From Deltaproteobacteria bacterium (lineage in GTDB: Bacteria > Desulfobacterota > Desulfuromonadia > Geobacterales > Pseudopelobacteraceae): DNA of 64,000 nucleotides. The notes below the pieces were generated by a model. The model saw only the letters and a program-made list of their open reading frames with translations, was not told the origin of the DNA and ran no database searches. Each line of letters starts with the position of its first letter. The stretch's first letter is position 1. The position numbers and the translations under genes were made by a program. The stretch covers positions 60,697 through 124,696 of the forward strand of contig JACPFJ010000025.1 of assembly GCA_016182975.1 (NCBI GenBank). The letters are read 5' to 3'. Positions 44,885 to 54,244 of the stretch are shown piece after piece.

Positions 44885-46018
44885 CTATTTACGGTAGGTG
44901 ATGCGGTAGATGGCCCCCGCCTTGTCGTCCGAAACCAGCAGGCTGCCGTCCGGCATGACCTGCACGTCCACGGGACGTCCCCAGGCGCCGAGGAGCTGCA
45001 GCCACCCCTCCGCGAAGACCTCGTAGGAGACCGCCCTGTTATCCTTGAGCCGCACCAGGGTGATGCGGTATCCCAGGGGGTCGTTGCGGTTCCAGGAGCC
45101 GTGCTCGGCGATGAAGATCTGGTTGCGGTAGGCCTCCGGGAACATGCTGCCGGTGTAGAAGCGCATCCCCAGCGAGGCGACGTGGGGACCAAGCTCCTGC
45201 TCGGGGGACACGAACTCCTCCTTCCGTCGCCCCTTGCCGAATTTCGGGTCTGGGATTGCGCTGCCGTGCAAGTAAGGGAAGCCGAAGTGGAGCCCCCTGG
45301 CCGGGGCGCGGTTGAGCTCGTCCGGGGGGCGGTTCTCCCCCAGCCAGTCGCGTCCGTTGTCGGTGAACCAGAGCTCCCCGGTTTGTGGGTGCCAGTCGAA
45401 GCCGACCGTGTTGCGCACCCCGCTGGCGAATATCTCCAGGTTTTTCCCGTTCGGGTCCATGCGCATGATCGAGGCAAAGCGCGGGTCCCTGGACTCGCAG
45501 ACGTTGCAGGGGGCGCCCACCGGGACGTAGAGCCGACCGTCGGGGCCGAAACGGATGAACTTCCAGCCGTGGTGGGTCTCGGTGGGGAAGCTGTCGTTGA
45601 CCACAACCGGAGCGGGCGGGTTTGCGAGCCGCTCCTCGATGCGGTCGAAGCGGACCACCCGGTTGATCTCGGCCACGTACAGTGCGCCGTCGCGGAAGGC
45701 CACGCCGTTCGGCCTGTTGAGCCCGCTGGCAATGGTGATCACCTGGCCGGCGCGCCGGCCTCCCTCGGCGGGGACAACTGCGTAGACCTTTCCCTCCCAC
45801 CTGGTGCCGACGAAGAGGGTCCCCTTTGCACCGAGCGCCATGGAACGCGCCCCCGGCACTGTGGCGGAGTAGAGTTCGATGGAGAAACCGGGAGGCAGGG
45901 TGATCTCGTCCAGGCGAGGCTCGGCAGAGGCACCGGCCGCCGCTCCCAAGACCAGTAACAGGCAGAGGAGGGGGGGGCGGCGCAGAAAGGTGACAAGGCG
46001 CGCACCAATGACTCTCAT
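44885..46018 (-). CDS. PQQ-dependent sugar dehydrogenase-like (sorbosone dehydrogenase) protein
   Basis: The 377-residue secreted protein has a signal peptide (MRVIGARLVTFLRRPPLLCL, cleaved after ASA). The six-bladed propeller that follows contains LPPGFSIELYSATVPGARSM, GLNRPNGVAFRDGALYVAEI, DWHPQTGELWFTDNGRDW and IFIAEHGSWNRNDPLGYRI. The last resembles the PQQ/calcium region of soluble glucose dehydrogenases. The start at 46018 has GGGAGCAG 6 bases upstream; the open frame reaches 46063. Substrate and cofactor are not proven. Confidence 0.88.
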   Translation of the reverse strand: MRVIGARLVTFLRRPPLLCLLLVLGAAAGASAEPRLDEITLPPGFSIELYSATVPGARSMALGAKGTLFVGTRWEGKVYAVVPAEGGRRAGQVITIASGLNRPNGVAFRDGALYVAEINRVVRFDRIEERLANPPAPVVVNDSFPTETHHGWKFIRFGPDGRLYVPVGAPCNVCESRDPRFASIMRMDPNGKNLEIFASGVRNTVGFDWHPQTGELWFTDNGRDWLGENRPPDELNRAPARGLHFGFPYLHGSAIPDPKFGKGRRKEEFVSPEQELGPHVASLGMRFYTGSMFPEAYRNQIFIAEHGSWNRNDPLGYRITLVRLKDNRAVSYEVFAEGWLQLLGAWGRPVDVQVMPDGSLLVSDDKAGAIYRITYRK

Positions 46019-46043
46019 GTACTGCTCCCTCCAGACCCCGGAG

Positions 46044-46478
46044 TCACCTCTTAACCTCGGCAATCCTTGTCAGCAGTTCCTCGGTGCTGTTCACGGCATA
46101 GACCTCCTGCCTGTTCACTTCCAGCGCTTTCGCCGGGATACCGGTCTCCCGCGCCACGATCTCTTCGATCCTATCCTGGTTCAATTCAGCCGGCTTTACC
46201 AGCACCACCCTGACATCGCTGCCGGGAAGGGATGATCTGCGTCCGCCCGGCAGGTAGATCGCACCGGTCGTAAAATCCACCCCATACGCAATCAAGCCGG
46301 GGATGATGAATAACAGCAGTCCCACCCCGTCCAGGATGGCGATCCCCACGTCGATCCGCCCGCTCTTCTGCCCCCTTCGTTCGGGATAAAGGAGCGTGCC
46401 GCAACCGGAAAGCTGAACGATCAGGATCGCCGACATCAGCACCTGGAGCAATGTTCTCAGCCAACGCATACATCTCAT
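46044..46478 (-). CDS. Small YceK-like lipoprotein
   Basis: The 144-residue protein has a signal peptide and lipobox (VQLSGC, then GTLLYPERRGQKSGRIDVG). A hydrophobic stretch (VGLLLFIIPGLIAYGVDF) and ATGAIYLPGG follow, a pattern seen in YceK-type outer-membrane lipoproteins. The C-terminal ~60 residues form a soluble domain. The start at 46478 has TTGGAGGGG upstream. It is 25 bases upstream of the sugar dehydrogenase start on the same strand, so the two are probably cotranscribed. Confidence 0.75.
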   Translation of the reverse strand: MRCMRWLRTLLQVLMSAILIVQLSGCGTLLYPERRGQKSGRIDVGIAILDGVGLLLFIIPGLIAYGVDFTTGAIYLPGGRRSSLPGSDVRVVLVKPAELNQDRIEEIVARETGIPAKALEVNRQEVYAVNSTEELLTRIAEVKR

Positions 46479-46791
46479 GATGATTCCCCTCCAATCCTTT
46501 GCTTCGTGTTCGACCAAAACAGGGTTGGACTCCCGACGAACATCCTGTACAGTTATCTTACCAGTTCATTCCGTGGTTATCAACGTGTCGGCATTACAGG
46601 TGTCCGGGGAGGCCTGCACGGATGCACTGAATGCCAGGAGTGCCGGACATGGGGAGAGGGAGGTTATGCTTGACTTTGCAGGTTGGATGTATTAATGATA
46701 AATCTAAATAACTTATTGAAAATCAACGATAATTGATGGCAGCCCGTTGCCGTTTGATGACGCGTTCAGTTCCACGGAGAGGAGCACTCCC

Positions 46792-47487
46792 ATGCCGTCC
46801 CAGTATAAGATCCACTACCGTTTCCGTTTCCATAACGGCGAAACAATAGAGATACCCCTGCTTCTCGACGAGGATACCCTTACCCTTCTTCCCCTGTCGG
46901 GACATGCGCCTCCCGCGTGGACGGAAACTGCCCTGCATCAGTGCAAGGGGTGCCCGCTCGATCCCGGCACCCATTCTCACTGCCCGATAGCCGTGCATCT
47001 GAGCTGGATCGTGGAGATCTTCCATGACCATAATTCCTACGACGAGGTAAGCGTCGAGGTCATCGACGGCAGGCGGAGCTATCTCAAGGAGACCTCCCTC
47101 CAGGACGGGCTCGGCTCACTGGTGGGGATCATCATGGCGAGTGGCGGCTGCCCGGTGCTGGAACCGCTGCGGCCGATGGTGCGCTTTCATCTCCCCTTTG
47201 CCTCGCTGGAGGAAACCGAGTTCCGCATGGTTTCCATGTACCTCGTGGCCCAGTACATCCGCCTGAAAAGGGGGGGGCACCCCGACTGGTCACTTGACGG
47301 GTTGCAGGCCATCTACGACCGGGTCCAGGCCGTCAACAAGTACTTTGCCGACCGGATTCGCTCCGCATCGAGAAGCGATGCCGGCGTCAACGCCATCGTC
47401 ATACTCGACTGCTTCGCCAGGGCCGTGCCGTTCGCCATTCGAACCATGATGCGTGACTACGAGAAATACTTCGACTCGTATTCGTAG
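46792..47487 (+). CDS. Hypothetical protein with Cys/His cluster, 231 aa
   Basis: The product starts MPSQYKIHYRFRFHNGETIE. It has a compact cluster CKGCPLDPGTHSHCPIA at about residues 48-64, which could bind a metal. A helical C-terminal part follows (FRMVSMYLVAQYIRLKRGG, NAIVILDCFARAVPFAIRTM). There is no signal peptide or membrane segment. GAGGAG lies 8 bases before ATG 46792. It is transcribed toward pilT and ends in a strong bidirectional terminator. I do not recognise the family. Confidence 0.75.
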   Translation: MPSQYKIHYRFRFHNGETIEIPLLLDEDTLTLLPLSGHAPPAWTETALHQCKGCPLDPGTHSHCPIAVHLSWIVEIFHDHNSYDEVSVEVIDGRRSYLKETSLQDGLGSLVGIIMASGGCPVLEPLRPMVRFHLPFASLEETEFRMVSMYLVAQYIRLKRGGHPDWSLDGLQAIYDRVQAVNKYFADRIRSASRSDAGVNAIVILDCFARAVPFAIRTMMRDYEKYFDSYS

Positions 47488-47520
47488 CGTGGAGCCGAAC
47501 GGGCGCTCCTGCACGAAGCG

Positions 47521-47563
47521 ATATAAAAAGGCCCGCCGGATCTCCCGGCGGGCCTTTTTATAT
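47521..47563. terminator. Bidirectional terminator between the 231-aa gene and the pilT-like gene
   Basis: ATATAAAAAGGCCCGCCGG (47521-47539) and CCGGCGGGCCTTTTTATAT (47545-47563) are perfect 19-base complements with A/T ends on both sides. It serves the convergent genes on both strands. Confidence 0.95.
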
Positions 47564-47592
47564 CGCAGTGAACGGCTCGCGAACCCTCGGCT

Positions 47593-48663
47593 TCAGTTGT
47601 CGAACATCAGCTTGCGCTCGAAATCCATCGAGTTGGTGATGCGCTTGGCGTCCTCCATGCTGATCATGTCCTGCCGGTACAATTGCAGCAGATGCTGGTC
47701 CAGGGTCTGCATGTGATACTGGGAGCTGCCGTTTTCGATGTGCTTCTCGATCTCATCCAGGCGCCCCTCTCGTATGCACGCCTGGATCGTAGTCGTGGCG
47801 CGCATCACCTCAACCACCGGCAGGACGTTTTCGCCGGACTTGTCCTTTATCAGCCGCAAGGAAACGGTTGCCACGAGGATATCCGCCATCCTCTGCCGGA
47901 TAATCTCCTGCGACTCGGGGGGAAAATGTCCGACCACTCGGTTGATCGTGGATACGGCTCCAAGTGTGTGCAGCGTCGACAGCACCAGGTGCCCCGTCTC
48001 GGCGGCCTTGATGCAGGCGTCGATGGTATCCCTGTCGCGCATCTCCCCGACCATGATCACGTCCGGGTCCATACGCAGGGCAGCCTTGAGGGCCGCATTG
48101 AAATTTTCGGTGTCGATACCCACTTCGCGCTGGATGATGCAGCTTTTCTGCGATGTGAAGAGAAACTCTATCGGGTCCTCGATGGTGATGATGTTGTAGC
48201 AGTGGTTCTCGTTGATGTACCTGAGCATGGAGGCGAGAGTTGTCGATTTCCCGTTGCCGGTGGGGCCGGTGACGAGAATCAGGCCGTTCGGCGCGTGAGC
48301 GATATCCGCGAGGATCGGTGGGAGGTTCAATTCCTGAAAGGTGCCGATGTGGGGCGGGATTACGCGCATGACGATGCCTATATGCCCCCGCTGGCGAAAG
48401 ATGCTGACCCGGAACCGTCCGCCGCTGGGAATTGAATACGAGGCATCGAATTCCTTCAGGTCGCTGTTCAACTGACGGCCGTTATGCTCCAACACCCGGG
48501 TGGCGATGAATTCGGTGTCTTTGGGCGTCAGATTCGGCATCTTTGCGCGGATGAGCTGGCCCCGACCCCGGAAAAAGGGAGGGTTGTCCACCTCGAAGTG
48601 GAGATCCGAAACCTTCTTCTGGAAGGCGATCTCCAAGATCTGATTCAGCATGTGTGCGTCCAT
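47593..48663 (-). CDS. PilT/PilU-type twitching ATPase
   Basis: The 356-residue hexameric ATPase shows Walker A GPTGNGKST, an Asp box in IITIEDPIEF, Walker B MDPDVIMVGEMRDRDTI and a His box STLHTLGAVSTINRVV. The C-terminal IQACIREGRLDEI corresponds to the PilT AIRNLIRE motif. It powers retraction or modulates type IV pili. Geobacter genomes carry several paralogues, so I leave the symbol open. ATG 48663 (MDAHMLNQILEIAF) has GGAGG 10 bases upstream. The DUF4388 gene lies 58 bases upstream on the same strand. Confidence 0.92.
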   Translation of the reverse strand: MDAHMLNQILEIAFQKKVSDLHFEVDNPPFFRGRGQLIRAKMPNLTPKDTEFIATRVLEHNGRQLNSDLKEFDASYSIPSGGRFRVSIFRQRGHIGIVMRVIPPHIGTFQELNLPPILADIAHAPNGLILVTGPTGNGKSTTLASMLRYINENHCYNIITIEDPIEFLFTSQKSCIIQREVGIDTENFNAALKAALRMDPDVIMVGEMRDRDTIDACIKAAETGHLVLSTLHTLGAVSTINRVVGHFPPESQEIIRQRMADILVATVSLRLIKDKSGENVLPVVEVMRATTTIQACIREGRLDEIEKHIENGSSQYHMQTLDQHLLQLYRQDMISMEDAKRITNSMDFERKLMFDN

Positions 48664-48721
48664 AAATGGCAATTCCTCCCATGAACGTGCCGGTGTAACC
48701 CGGCTTACAGAGCCATTGCAG

Positions 48722-50491
48722 CTATTTTTCAAACCCTTTTCGATAGAAGGCGTTGTCCAGCAACAGGTTCGCATGGCGCGCCAGGATGTCCAGCAGTTCG
48801 ATCTGTACCGCGGAGCCTGCCTTGGAGCCGAAATCGCCGTAGATGAGGGCGATCACCCTTCCCAGGCTCTTGATGGGCACAAGGTACATGGTTGAACTGA
48901 AGGGTGCGCCGATCTCTGCAAAAAGATGTTTCTGCACGATCTCGTCGTTGGCCCGTCCGTGGTAGAGGCTGCCATTTGCGATCACATCACGGAAAACCGA
49001 TGGTTGCCCCAGGGGTATCCTGAACATCAGCGGCGGGGAGGGGCCGGCGCTCTTGTCGGCCTTGACGCCGATCCCCTTCTCTGCGATCAATTCCGTCTTG
49101 CCGACGACAAAGGTGATGGAGCGCTCGAACAGCAGGGATGCGAAGCGCAGCAGAACGAAAACCAGCTCAGGGGCTTCATCGAGGGTGTCGAGCTCCCGCA
49201 TGCGCTCCCGGAATTGATTTGTAACATGCTGCTCGGTCCCGAGGAAGGAGATCCTCAGGTAGGAGCGAAAGGCTGTCAGGAAGGTGATGGTGTCGCCCGG
49301 AAAGGTGGCTTTGCGATCCTCCCGGTCTGGTCGGGGAAAAACGGCCCGCACGCCCGCGTGCAGCGTGTGCAGGGAGAACTCGTAGTCCCGGGGAGAGACC
49401 AGCTGCAGGATCACGATCTGTGGATACCGCTCGCGTTTCTGCTGCAGGTCGGCGATCCTTTCCGCGTCGGAGACATCATCGGCCCGGTCCGGGGCATCGA
49501 CTACCAGAACCGGCAGCAGATCCCTTGAGAGGGATTGCTCGATGATCGGGTCGAGATTCACCGCCTCGTCGGTGCTGAACACGAAGCGCTCTTCGTGCCT
49601 GCAGGCGGTCGTGACGGCATGCGTGAGGAACCTGTCCCGGCTGAAAACGATGACCGCCAGTGCCGGCCCCTCTGTTGCGGCACCTCCCTTGCCTGCCGTT
49701 GCCTCTCCGGAGACCGACGTCAGAAAGGCGCACAAGGTATCCTGCTCTACCCTGGGGATATCCGGCAGTTCCTCATCGATTACCCTGCGATGCTCCTCGG
49801 CGGGGTCATGGTCCCTGATGCCGGCAAATACCTCCGGGATCTTTTTCTCAAGGGTATCGAGGGCTTCCAGGCCTAGGATGTCGGCTGTAATGGCCGAATT
49901 GCCGCTGCCTCCCGAGAGTATCTCTTCCGCTGCTTCTTCTCCCGCTGTGAAGAACAGGTCCGCCAGTGTGCCGTCACGCATCTTCTCGTCATAGATGCGC
50001 AGCGCATCCATCAGGATGCTCTGCGCATTCATGTAGATCTCCTGCTTTAATGTTTCCGGAAAATAGCGGTATTCATCGGAAACCTCGACCCTGGTCACAT
50101 CGAGAGAAAAGGTGCCGCTCGTCCAGGTCAACACCTCGACGATGGTCATCTCGATCAGCGCTTCCAGCCCCTTATAGGCGGCATCCCTGGTGATCATCCC
50201 CTGTTCTATCAGGGTTGCGATCAACGGCTTGCGGCCCGGGCCGGCCTTCTTTTGCTCAAGCAGGGCCCGTTCAATTTCCTCATGGGCGACGGCATTCATC
50301 TCCTCAAGGACCTGGCCGATGCGAACACTGTTGTTCAGATGGTTGGCGCTGACGAAATAGCCGTCGTTAAAGACCAGCTGGCTTTCACCCTTGCCGCTTT
50401 TGAGGCACAGGGTGCCCGTCTTCCTGGTCGAGTGCAACAGTTGAATGACATCCACAATGGGCAGATGTTCCAGGTCGCCGGTAAAGGACAT
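48722..50491 (-). CDS. DUF4388-domain protein with receiver-like and GAF-like regions
   Basis: The first ~100 residues are a DUF4388 domain (MSFTGDLEHLPIVDVIQLLH, TGTLCLKSGKGESQLVFNDG). A helical region with FSLDVTRVEVSDEYRYFPE follows. The middle (~275-400) looks like a degenerate receiver (LAVIVFSRDRFLTHAV, LLPVLVVDAPDRADDV). The C-terminus (~430-589) is GAF-like (GAPFSSTMYLVPIKSLGRVI, LLDILARHANLLLDNAF). DUF4388 proteins are common regulators in myxobacteria and Geobacter. Position just ahead of pilT suggests control of motility. No membrane segment is seen. Confidence 0.83.
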   Translation of the reverse strand: MSFTGDLEHLPIVDVIQLLHSTRKTGTLCLKSGKGESQLVFNDGYFVSANHLNNSVRIGQVLEEMNAVAHEEIERALLEQKKAGPGRKPLIATLIEQGMITRDAAYKGLEALIEMTIVEVLTWTSGTFSLDVTRVEVSDEYRYFPETLKQEIYMNAQSILMDALRIYDEKMRDGTLADLFFTAGEEAAEEILSGGSGNSAITADILGLEALDTLEKKIPEVFAGIRDHDPAEEHRRVIDEELPDIPRVEQDTLCAFLTSVSGEATAGKGGAATEGPALAVIVFSRDRFLTHAVTTACRHEERFVFSTDEAVNLDPIIEQSLSRDLLPVLVVDAPDRADDVSDAERIADLQQKRERYPQIVILQLVSPRDYEFSLHTLHAGVRAVFPRPDREDRKATFPGDTITFLTAFRSYLRISFLGTEQHVTNQFRERMRELDTLDEAPELVFVLLRFASLLFERSITFVVGKTELIAEKGIGVKADKSAGPSPPLMFRIPLGQPSVFRDVIANGSLYHGRANDEIVQKHLFAEIGAPFSSTMYLVPIKSLGRVIALIYGDFGSKAGSAVQIELLDILARHANLLLDNAFYRKGFEK

Positions 50492-50727
50492 GCGCCTCTA
50501 TCCTCTCTTATTGGTTGAGTTGCCGAAACAGCGGCCGTACGCCCTGTTTTGTTTCGCGCACGGGAGATGTGGAGCAGGAGTGTACCGCTTAGGATAATGC
50601 ATGGCGGCACTTCCCGTCCACATTTTTCCGGCTCGCTTGATATCCGGTGCGAAAAAGGGGACAGCCCGCCTTTCGACAAGGCACTCTGTCCCCTGATGAT
50701 CCTTCGGCTGTATTTGACTTGACTTCG

Positions 50728-51219
50728 CTACAATTCCTTCAGGTTACTGAACTCTCCCCAGGCCAGGAAGTTCTGCGGCGCCAGCACCAGATCGTAGAGA
50801 TTATCCATGATGTTGTAATGCTTCTTCTCCTCCTCGGCGATCTTTAGCAGGAGTTGTGCGGCCTGCGGGTTGCTTTCCTTTTTTGCCGCGTCCTCATAGA
50901 AACGGACGCTGTCCGCCTCTATTTTTCTGGCATGCTGGTAGCCGTCCAGGGATTTCCGCAGGCTGCCGACAATGGTCTTGTCTACCATCAGGTCTTCAAA
51001 CAGGTTTTTCGCCGATTCCAGGACATGGGTGTCGGCCATTGCCCTGGTCTCGCCAGTTTTCAAGGACCGGATGGTATCGTAATGCTTCTGTTCATCCGAT
51101 GCCAGGTTGGTGAAGATGGCCTTCAGGCCGATCACGGGGGTCTCGGTCGCCAGTTTTTCGTAATACGCCTTGCCGTCCAGCTCCATTTTCATGGCAAAAT
51201 CGAAGATGTTCATGGCCAT
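50728..51219 (-). CDS. Ferritin-like (rubrerythrin-type) di-iron protein
   Basis: The 163-residue protein is a four-helix bundle with paired metal ligands: MELDGKAYYEKLA, ASDEQKHYDTI, IEADSVRFYEDAA and AEEEKKHYNIMDNL. It is rubrerythrin-like but has no C-terminal rubredoxin domain. Such proteins handle peroxide or iron. ATG 51219 follows AGGAGGAGGAA; an in-frame ATG two codons on is possible. Confidence 0.88.
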   Translation of the reverse strand: MAMNIFDFAMKMELDGKAYYEKLATETPVIGLKAIFTNLASDEQKHYDTIRSLKTGETRAMADTHVLESAKNLFEDLMVDKTIVGSLRKSLDGYQHARKIEADSVRFYEDAAKKESNPQAAQLLLKIAEEEKKHYNIMDNLYDLVLAPQNFLAWGEFSNLKEL

Positions 51220-51348
51220 TTCCTCCTCCTGGTTGTTGATTGAAAGATACGAAAATTTTACCAGCAATGCCGCGCGCCACAACCCGGGGCGGAAACAAAA
51301 GGGGAAAGACCCCTTCCCGGCAGGCTGTTGGACAGATGCGCAGCCCAG

Positions 51349-53697
51349 TCACGGCGTGACCGTGATGGTCGTCCGGGCCGTGAAGAGCAGCCGGCCGCTT
51401 ACCGAGTGGAAGTACTCCACGGTGACCGGGAAGGTCCCGGCCGTGGTCGGCCTGATGATCATATTCAGGCGCTCCGCCACGGAAAGCCTGACGGGTTCCC
51501 CGGCTGTAATCGTGACCGGGCTGGAGTATTGCTGGAAAGGGGGCACCCCGAAGGCGCGGCCGTCAGCGGCGATCGCCAGCATGTCGAACCCCACGGTGTA
51601 CTGGTGCACGGTGTAGCCGGCATTGAGTATCCGGACGAGGAGGGTCTGCCCCACGCGGACCGTCGGCGCCACCAGGGGGCCGAATATGGGGTTGTCGGCC
51701 GCGGTGAAGGGGGCGGGGTTGACCCCCCGACGCGGGACCCCGGTGATCAGGAATATGTCGGGCCGGAAGTCGTTCAGGATGCCGTCCTGGGTGAAGTTGG
51801 CCGGGTTGATCGGGTCGGACGCATCGCACTTCTGCATGAAGGCGTCATGCCCCAGGGTGTGCCAGCGGCTGTCGATCTCGTCGGTCACCCAGAAGGCCTC
51901 CACGTCGTAGGGGATCACGTTTCCGGTATCGGGACTGAAGGCGTCGACGAAGCCCGGCCCACCGTCCCGGTACGGCGCCTGGATCGGGGAACCGGCCGGC
52001 GCCGGCGGGTCGACGATGAGCAGGCCGTAGAGCCCCATCTCGAAGTGGAGCACGGTGTTCTTGTGGCAGTGGTAGAAGAAGGTCCCCCCGTCGCGGGCCT
52101 GGAACTGGTAGTCGAAATTGCCGTTCACCTCGAAGGAGAGCTTCCCCACCCCGTCGTTCATCGGGGTCGGCTCGATCCCGTGCCAGTGGACGGTGTGGGT
52201 CCCCCCCTGGCAGGTGACGGGACAGCGGACGACCTCGTTGGTCACCACACGGATCGTCTTGGAGGGGAAGGTCCGCCTCAATGCCGGGTCGGGTTCGTCC
52301 GGGTCCTCCAGGACCAACATCGGCACCCTCGCCTCGTCGGGGAGGAGCAGGTCGATCCCGACCAGGAGGTTACGCCTGACGGTCCGGTCCGGGGTGACCG
52401 GGTCGGGGTTGGGGCCGCCGAAGGCGGGGGGACAGACGTGCTTATGGAAGGCGAGCCGCTCCTCCGGCGGCATCTCGCCACGGCTCACCACCGGAAGGCC
52501 TGTCTCCGTTCCCTGCGCCTGAGGCGCAGGGAACGCCTCTTCCACTGTATGCGGGAAGTCGATCCCGTCCAGATCGCCGAGGAATTCGAAATGGGTCACC
52601 GCACCCTGGGGGTAGTTCCCCCCGGCTGCGGTCTGCGAAGGCTCGTTGTGGCAGTGCATCGGGTATTCGAGGGGGGATTGTGGAACCCCATCATTGCCGC
52701 CGATCACCAGGGCCAGCTCGTTGGGGATGAGATTGCGCAGCGGGATGCCCTGGTCGCCGGGGATGTCGGGGGGGCGGATGAACGGCACCAGCACGTCGAT
52801 CCGGTCCTCGGGTTCGATGATCCAGGTGTCGGCGCTGACCGCCCGCTCCCTCACCGTGTTGTTCTCCGCGATCACGTAGAAGTGGTTGGCGTGGAGATGG
52901 TCGGAGTGGATGAACAGGCCGGCGTTGAGGATGCGGACCAGCATCGGCTGGCCGATCCTGCCGCTGAGCAATGTGTCCGGGTCATGGGCGCAGAAGGCAC
53001 CAGACTTGCCGTTGATGGTGAAGTAGCGGGGGAGGAATGTATCGATCATTACGGCAGGGTCGATGGTCACCCCCTTGCGCGCCTGGTCGTTGAAGGCGGG
53101 GTCTACCTGGTTATGGAGCCAGATCCGGGACCGCTCGCGCTGCCAGCCGGCCGGTGAGAGGGCGTGCCTGGGAAAATGGGCCGTGGTCCCCAGGTCGTCG
53201 AAGAGCCGCTGAACGGCCGGGGTGGGGACGCTGTAGGGGGTGTTTCCCGCCTTCGGCAGGACGATCATGGCGCCGTGCAGCCCCAGCACCCGGTTTACCG
53301 GCGCGTTGAGCGGGTCGAGATAGAGATAGGTGCCGGCCGCCGGCGCCGTGAAGGTGACGACGGCCGTTTCCCCGGGCGGAATGACGCCGCTCTCCGCCAC
53401 TCCGGGGATGGCAAAGGCGTGGTTCTCTCCCAGGGTGTTGGTGACGAATATCCTGGCGGTCTCCCCCTCTGTCAACTGGATGACCGGACCTGGCATGCGC
53501 GGGCCGGCCTGCGGGTCCTCGAAGGTCCACATGAAGACGGTGCGGCCGTCGATCATCTCGAACAGGGCGGCGCCGATCGTCAGATCGAAGGTTGTGCCGA
53601 GGTAGCCCGACGAGTTGGAGCTCGAACAGCCGAGCGTCTTCAGGGAAAGGAACGCCAGCCCCGCCATGCCGGTCTTCAAAAAATCGCGCCTGTTCAT
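51349..53697 (-). CDS. Multicopper oxidase, Tat-exported
   Basis: The 782-residue protein starts MNRRDFLKTGMAGLAFLSLK, a twin-arginine signal, with LGCSSS after it hinting at a lipid anchor. Copper-binding motifs are clustered as HSDHLHANHF, HCHNEPSQT, HWHGIEP, and FYHCHKNTVLHFEMGLYG. It is longer than laccases, with extra cupredoxin domains. Geobacter multicopper proteins such as OmpB are linked to metal-oxide reduction, and I cannot say whether this is an orthologue. ATG 53697 or 53700 both sit near GGGAGGG. Oxidation of Mn, Fe or Cu is possible. Confidence 0.9.
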   Translation of the reverse strand: MNRRDFLKTGMAGLAFLSLKTLGCSSSNSSGYLGTTFDLTIGAALFEMIDGRTVFMWTFEDPQAGPRMPGPVIQLTEGETARIFVTNTLGENHAFAIPGVAESGVIPPGETAVVTFTAPAAGTYLYLDPLNAPVNRVLGLHGAMIVLPKAGNTPYSVPTPAVQRLFDDLGTTAHFPRHALSPAGWQRERSRIWLHNQVDPAFNDQARKGVTIDPAVMIDTFLPRYFTINGKSGAFCAHDPDTLLSGRIGQPMLVRILNAGLFIHSDHLHANHFYVIAENNTVRERAVSADTWIIEPEDRIDVLVPFIRPPDIPGDQGIPLRNLIPNELALVIGGNDGVPQSPLEYPMHCHNEPSQTAAGGNYPQGAVTHFEFLGDLDGIDFPHTVEEAFPAPQAQGTETGLPVVSRGEMPPEERLAFHKHVCPPAFGGPNPDPVTPDRTVRRNLLVGIDLLLPDEARVPMLVLEDPDEPDPALRRTFPSKTIRVVTNEVVRCPVTCQGGTHTVHWHGIEPTPMNDGVGKLSFEVNGNFDYQFQARDGGTFFYHCHKNTVLHFEMGLYGLLIVDPPAPAGSPIQAPYRDGGPGFVDAFSPDTGNVIPYDVEAFWVTDEIDSRWHTLGHDAFMQKCDASDPINPANFTQDGILNDFRPDIFLITGVPRRGVNPAPFTAADNPIFGPLVAPTVRVGQTLLVRILNAGYTVHQYTVGFDMLAIAADGRAFGVPPFQQYSSPVTITAGEPVRLSVAERLNMIIRPTTAGTFPVTVEYFHSVSGRLLFTARTTITVTP

Positions 53698-53862
53698 CAT
53701 ACCCTCCCGTAACGAAGTCTGGAATCGGCCTGCCAGGCAGGATCGCAAAAACCACGCCATTTGCACGGCATGCTGATTTACTATCGGTTTCGCCTGGTTA
53801 CAACACATTGCAGGTTCGGACGAGAGGGGAAGGGGGTGCAAATTTCGCGACAGAAAGGTAAA

Positions 53863-53907
53863 AAAAGAGGACACCTTCCATTTTAACTCAGTAGGATGTC
53901 CTCTTTT
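53863..53907 (-). terminator. Terminator of the 60-aa gene
   Basis: AAAAGAGGAC (53863-53872) pairs with GTCCTCTTTT (53898-53907). A second A-run lies on the left, giving a T-run on the minus strand. It separates the small gene from the oxidase promoter region. Confidence 0.8.
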
Positions 53908-53962
53908 CCACATGCTCGGCCAGTTCTATAGAAGGGGGCCTGTTTGCTTGGATCGTCGACGA

Positions 53963-54145
53963 TTACGCTTTTCCGGGCTCCAATCGTTTCAGGAGATCAG
54001 CGGCAATTGCCTCGTGTTCCCTCAGTTCCGTCCGCAACACCCTGCTTTCCGTAGCGACCCTCTCCGTTTTCACGTCGGATATGTACGACTCAAGGATTTC
54101 GCTAAGGGTCATGGCCTCTTTTTCCGTCAATTCGATGGATTTCAT
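53963..54145 (-). CDS. Small helical hypothetical protein, 60 aa
   Basis: The product MKSIELTEKEAMTLSEILES plus ~40 more residues is strongly charged and predicted to be one or two coiled-coil helices (RTELREHEAIAADLLKRLE). AAAGGAGG lies 8 bases before the ATG, and a terminator follows, so this is a real single-gene unit. Function unknown. Confidence 0.75.
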   Translation of the reverse strand: MKSIELTEKEAMTLSEILESYISDVKTERVATESRVLRTELREHEAIAADLLKRLEPGKA

Positions 54146-54244
54146 GACGATGCCTCCTTTCTTTCATGCGAACCTGCTCTCCTGCTTCCCTAGCCAACGG
54201 AGGGCGTTATACCTGCCTTCTCTCTAAAAGTTTATCTCAATATC

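Noticed and set aside
51328..53157. 609-codon open frame on the plus strand opposite the multicopper oxidase
   Set aside because: It is the G+C-driven shadow of the oxidase gene. Its product is arginine- and glycine-rich with no family motif, and the opposite strand has Tat and copper motifs.
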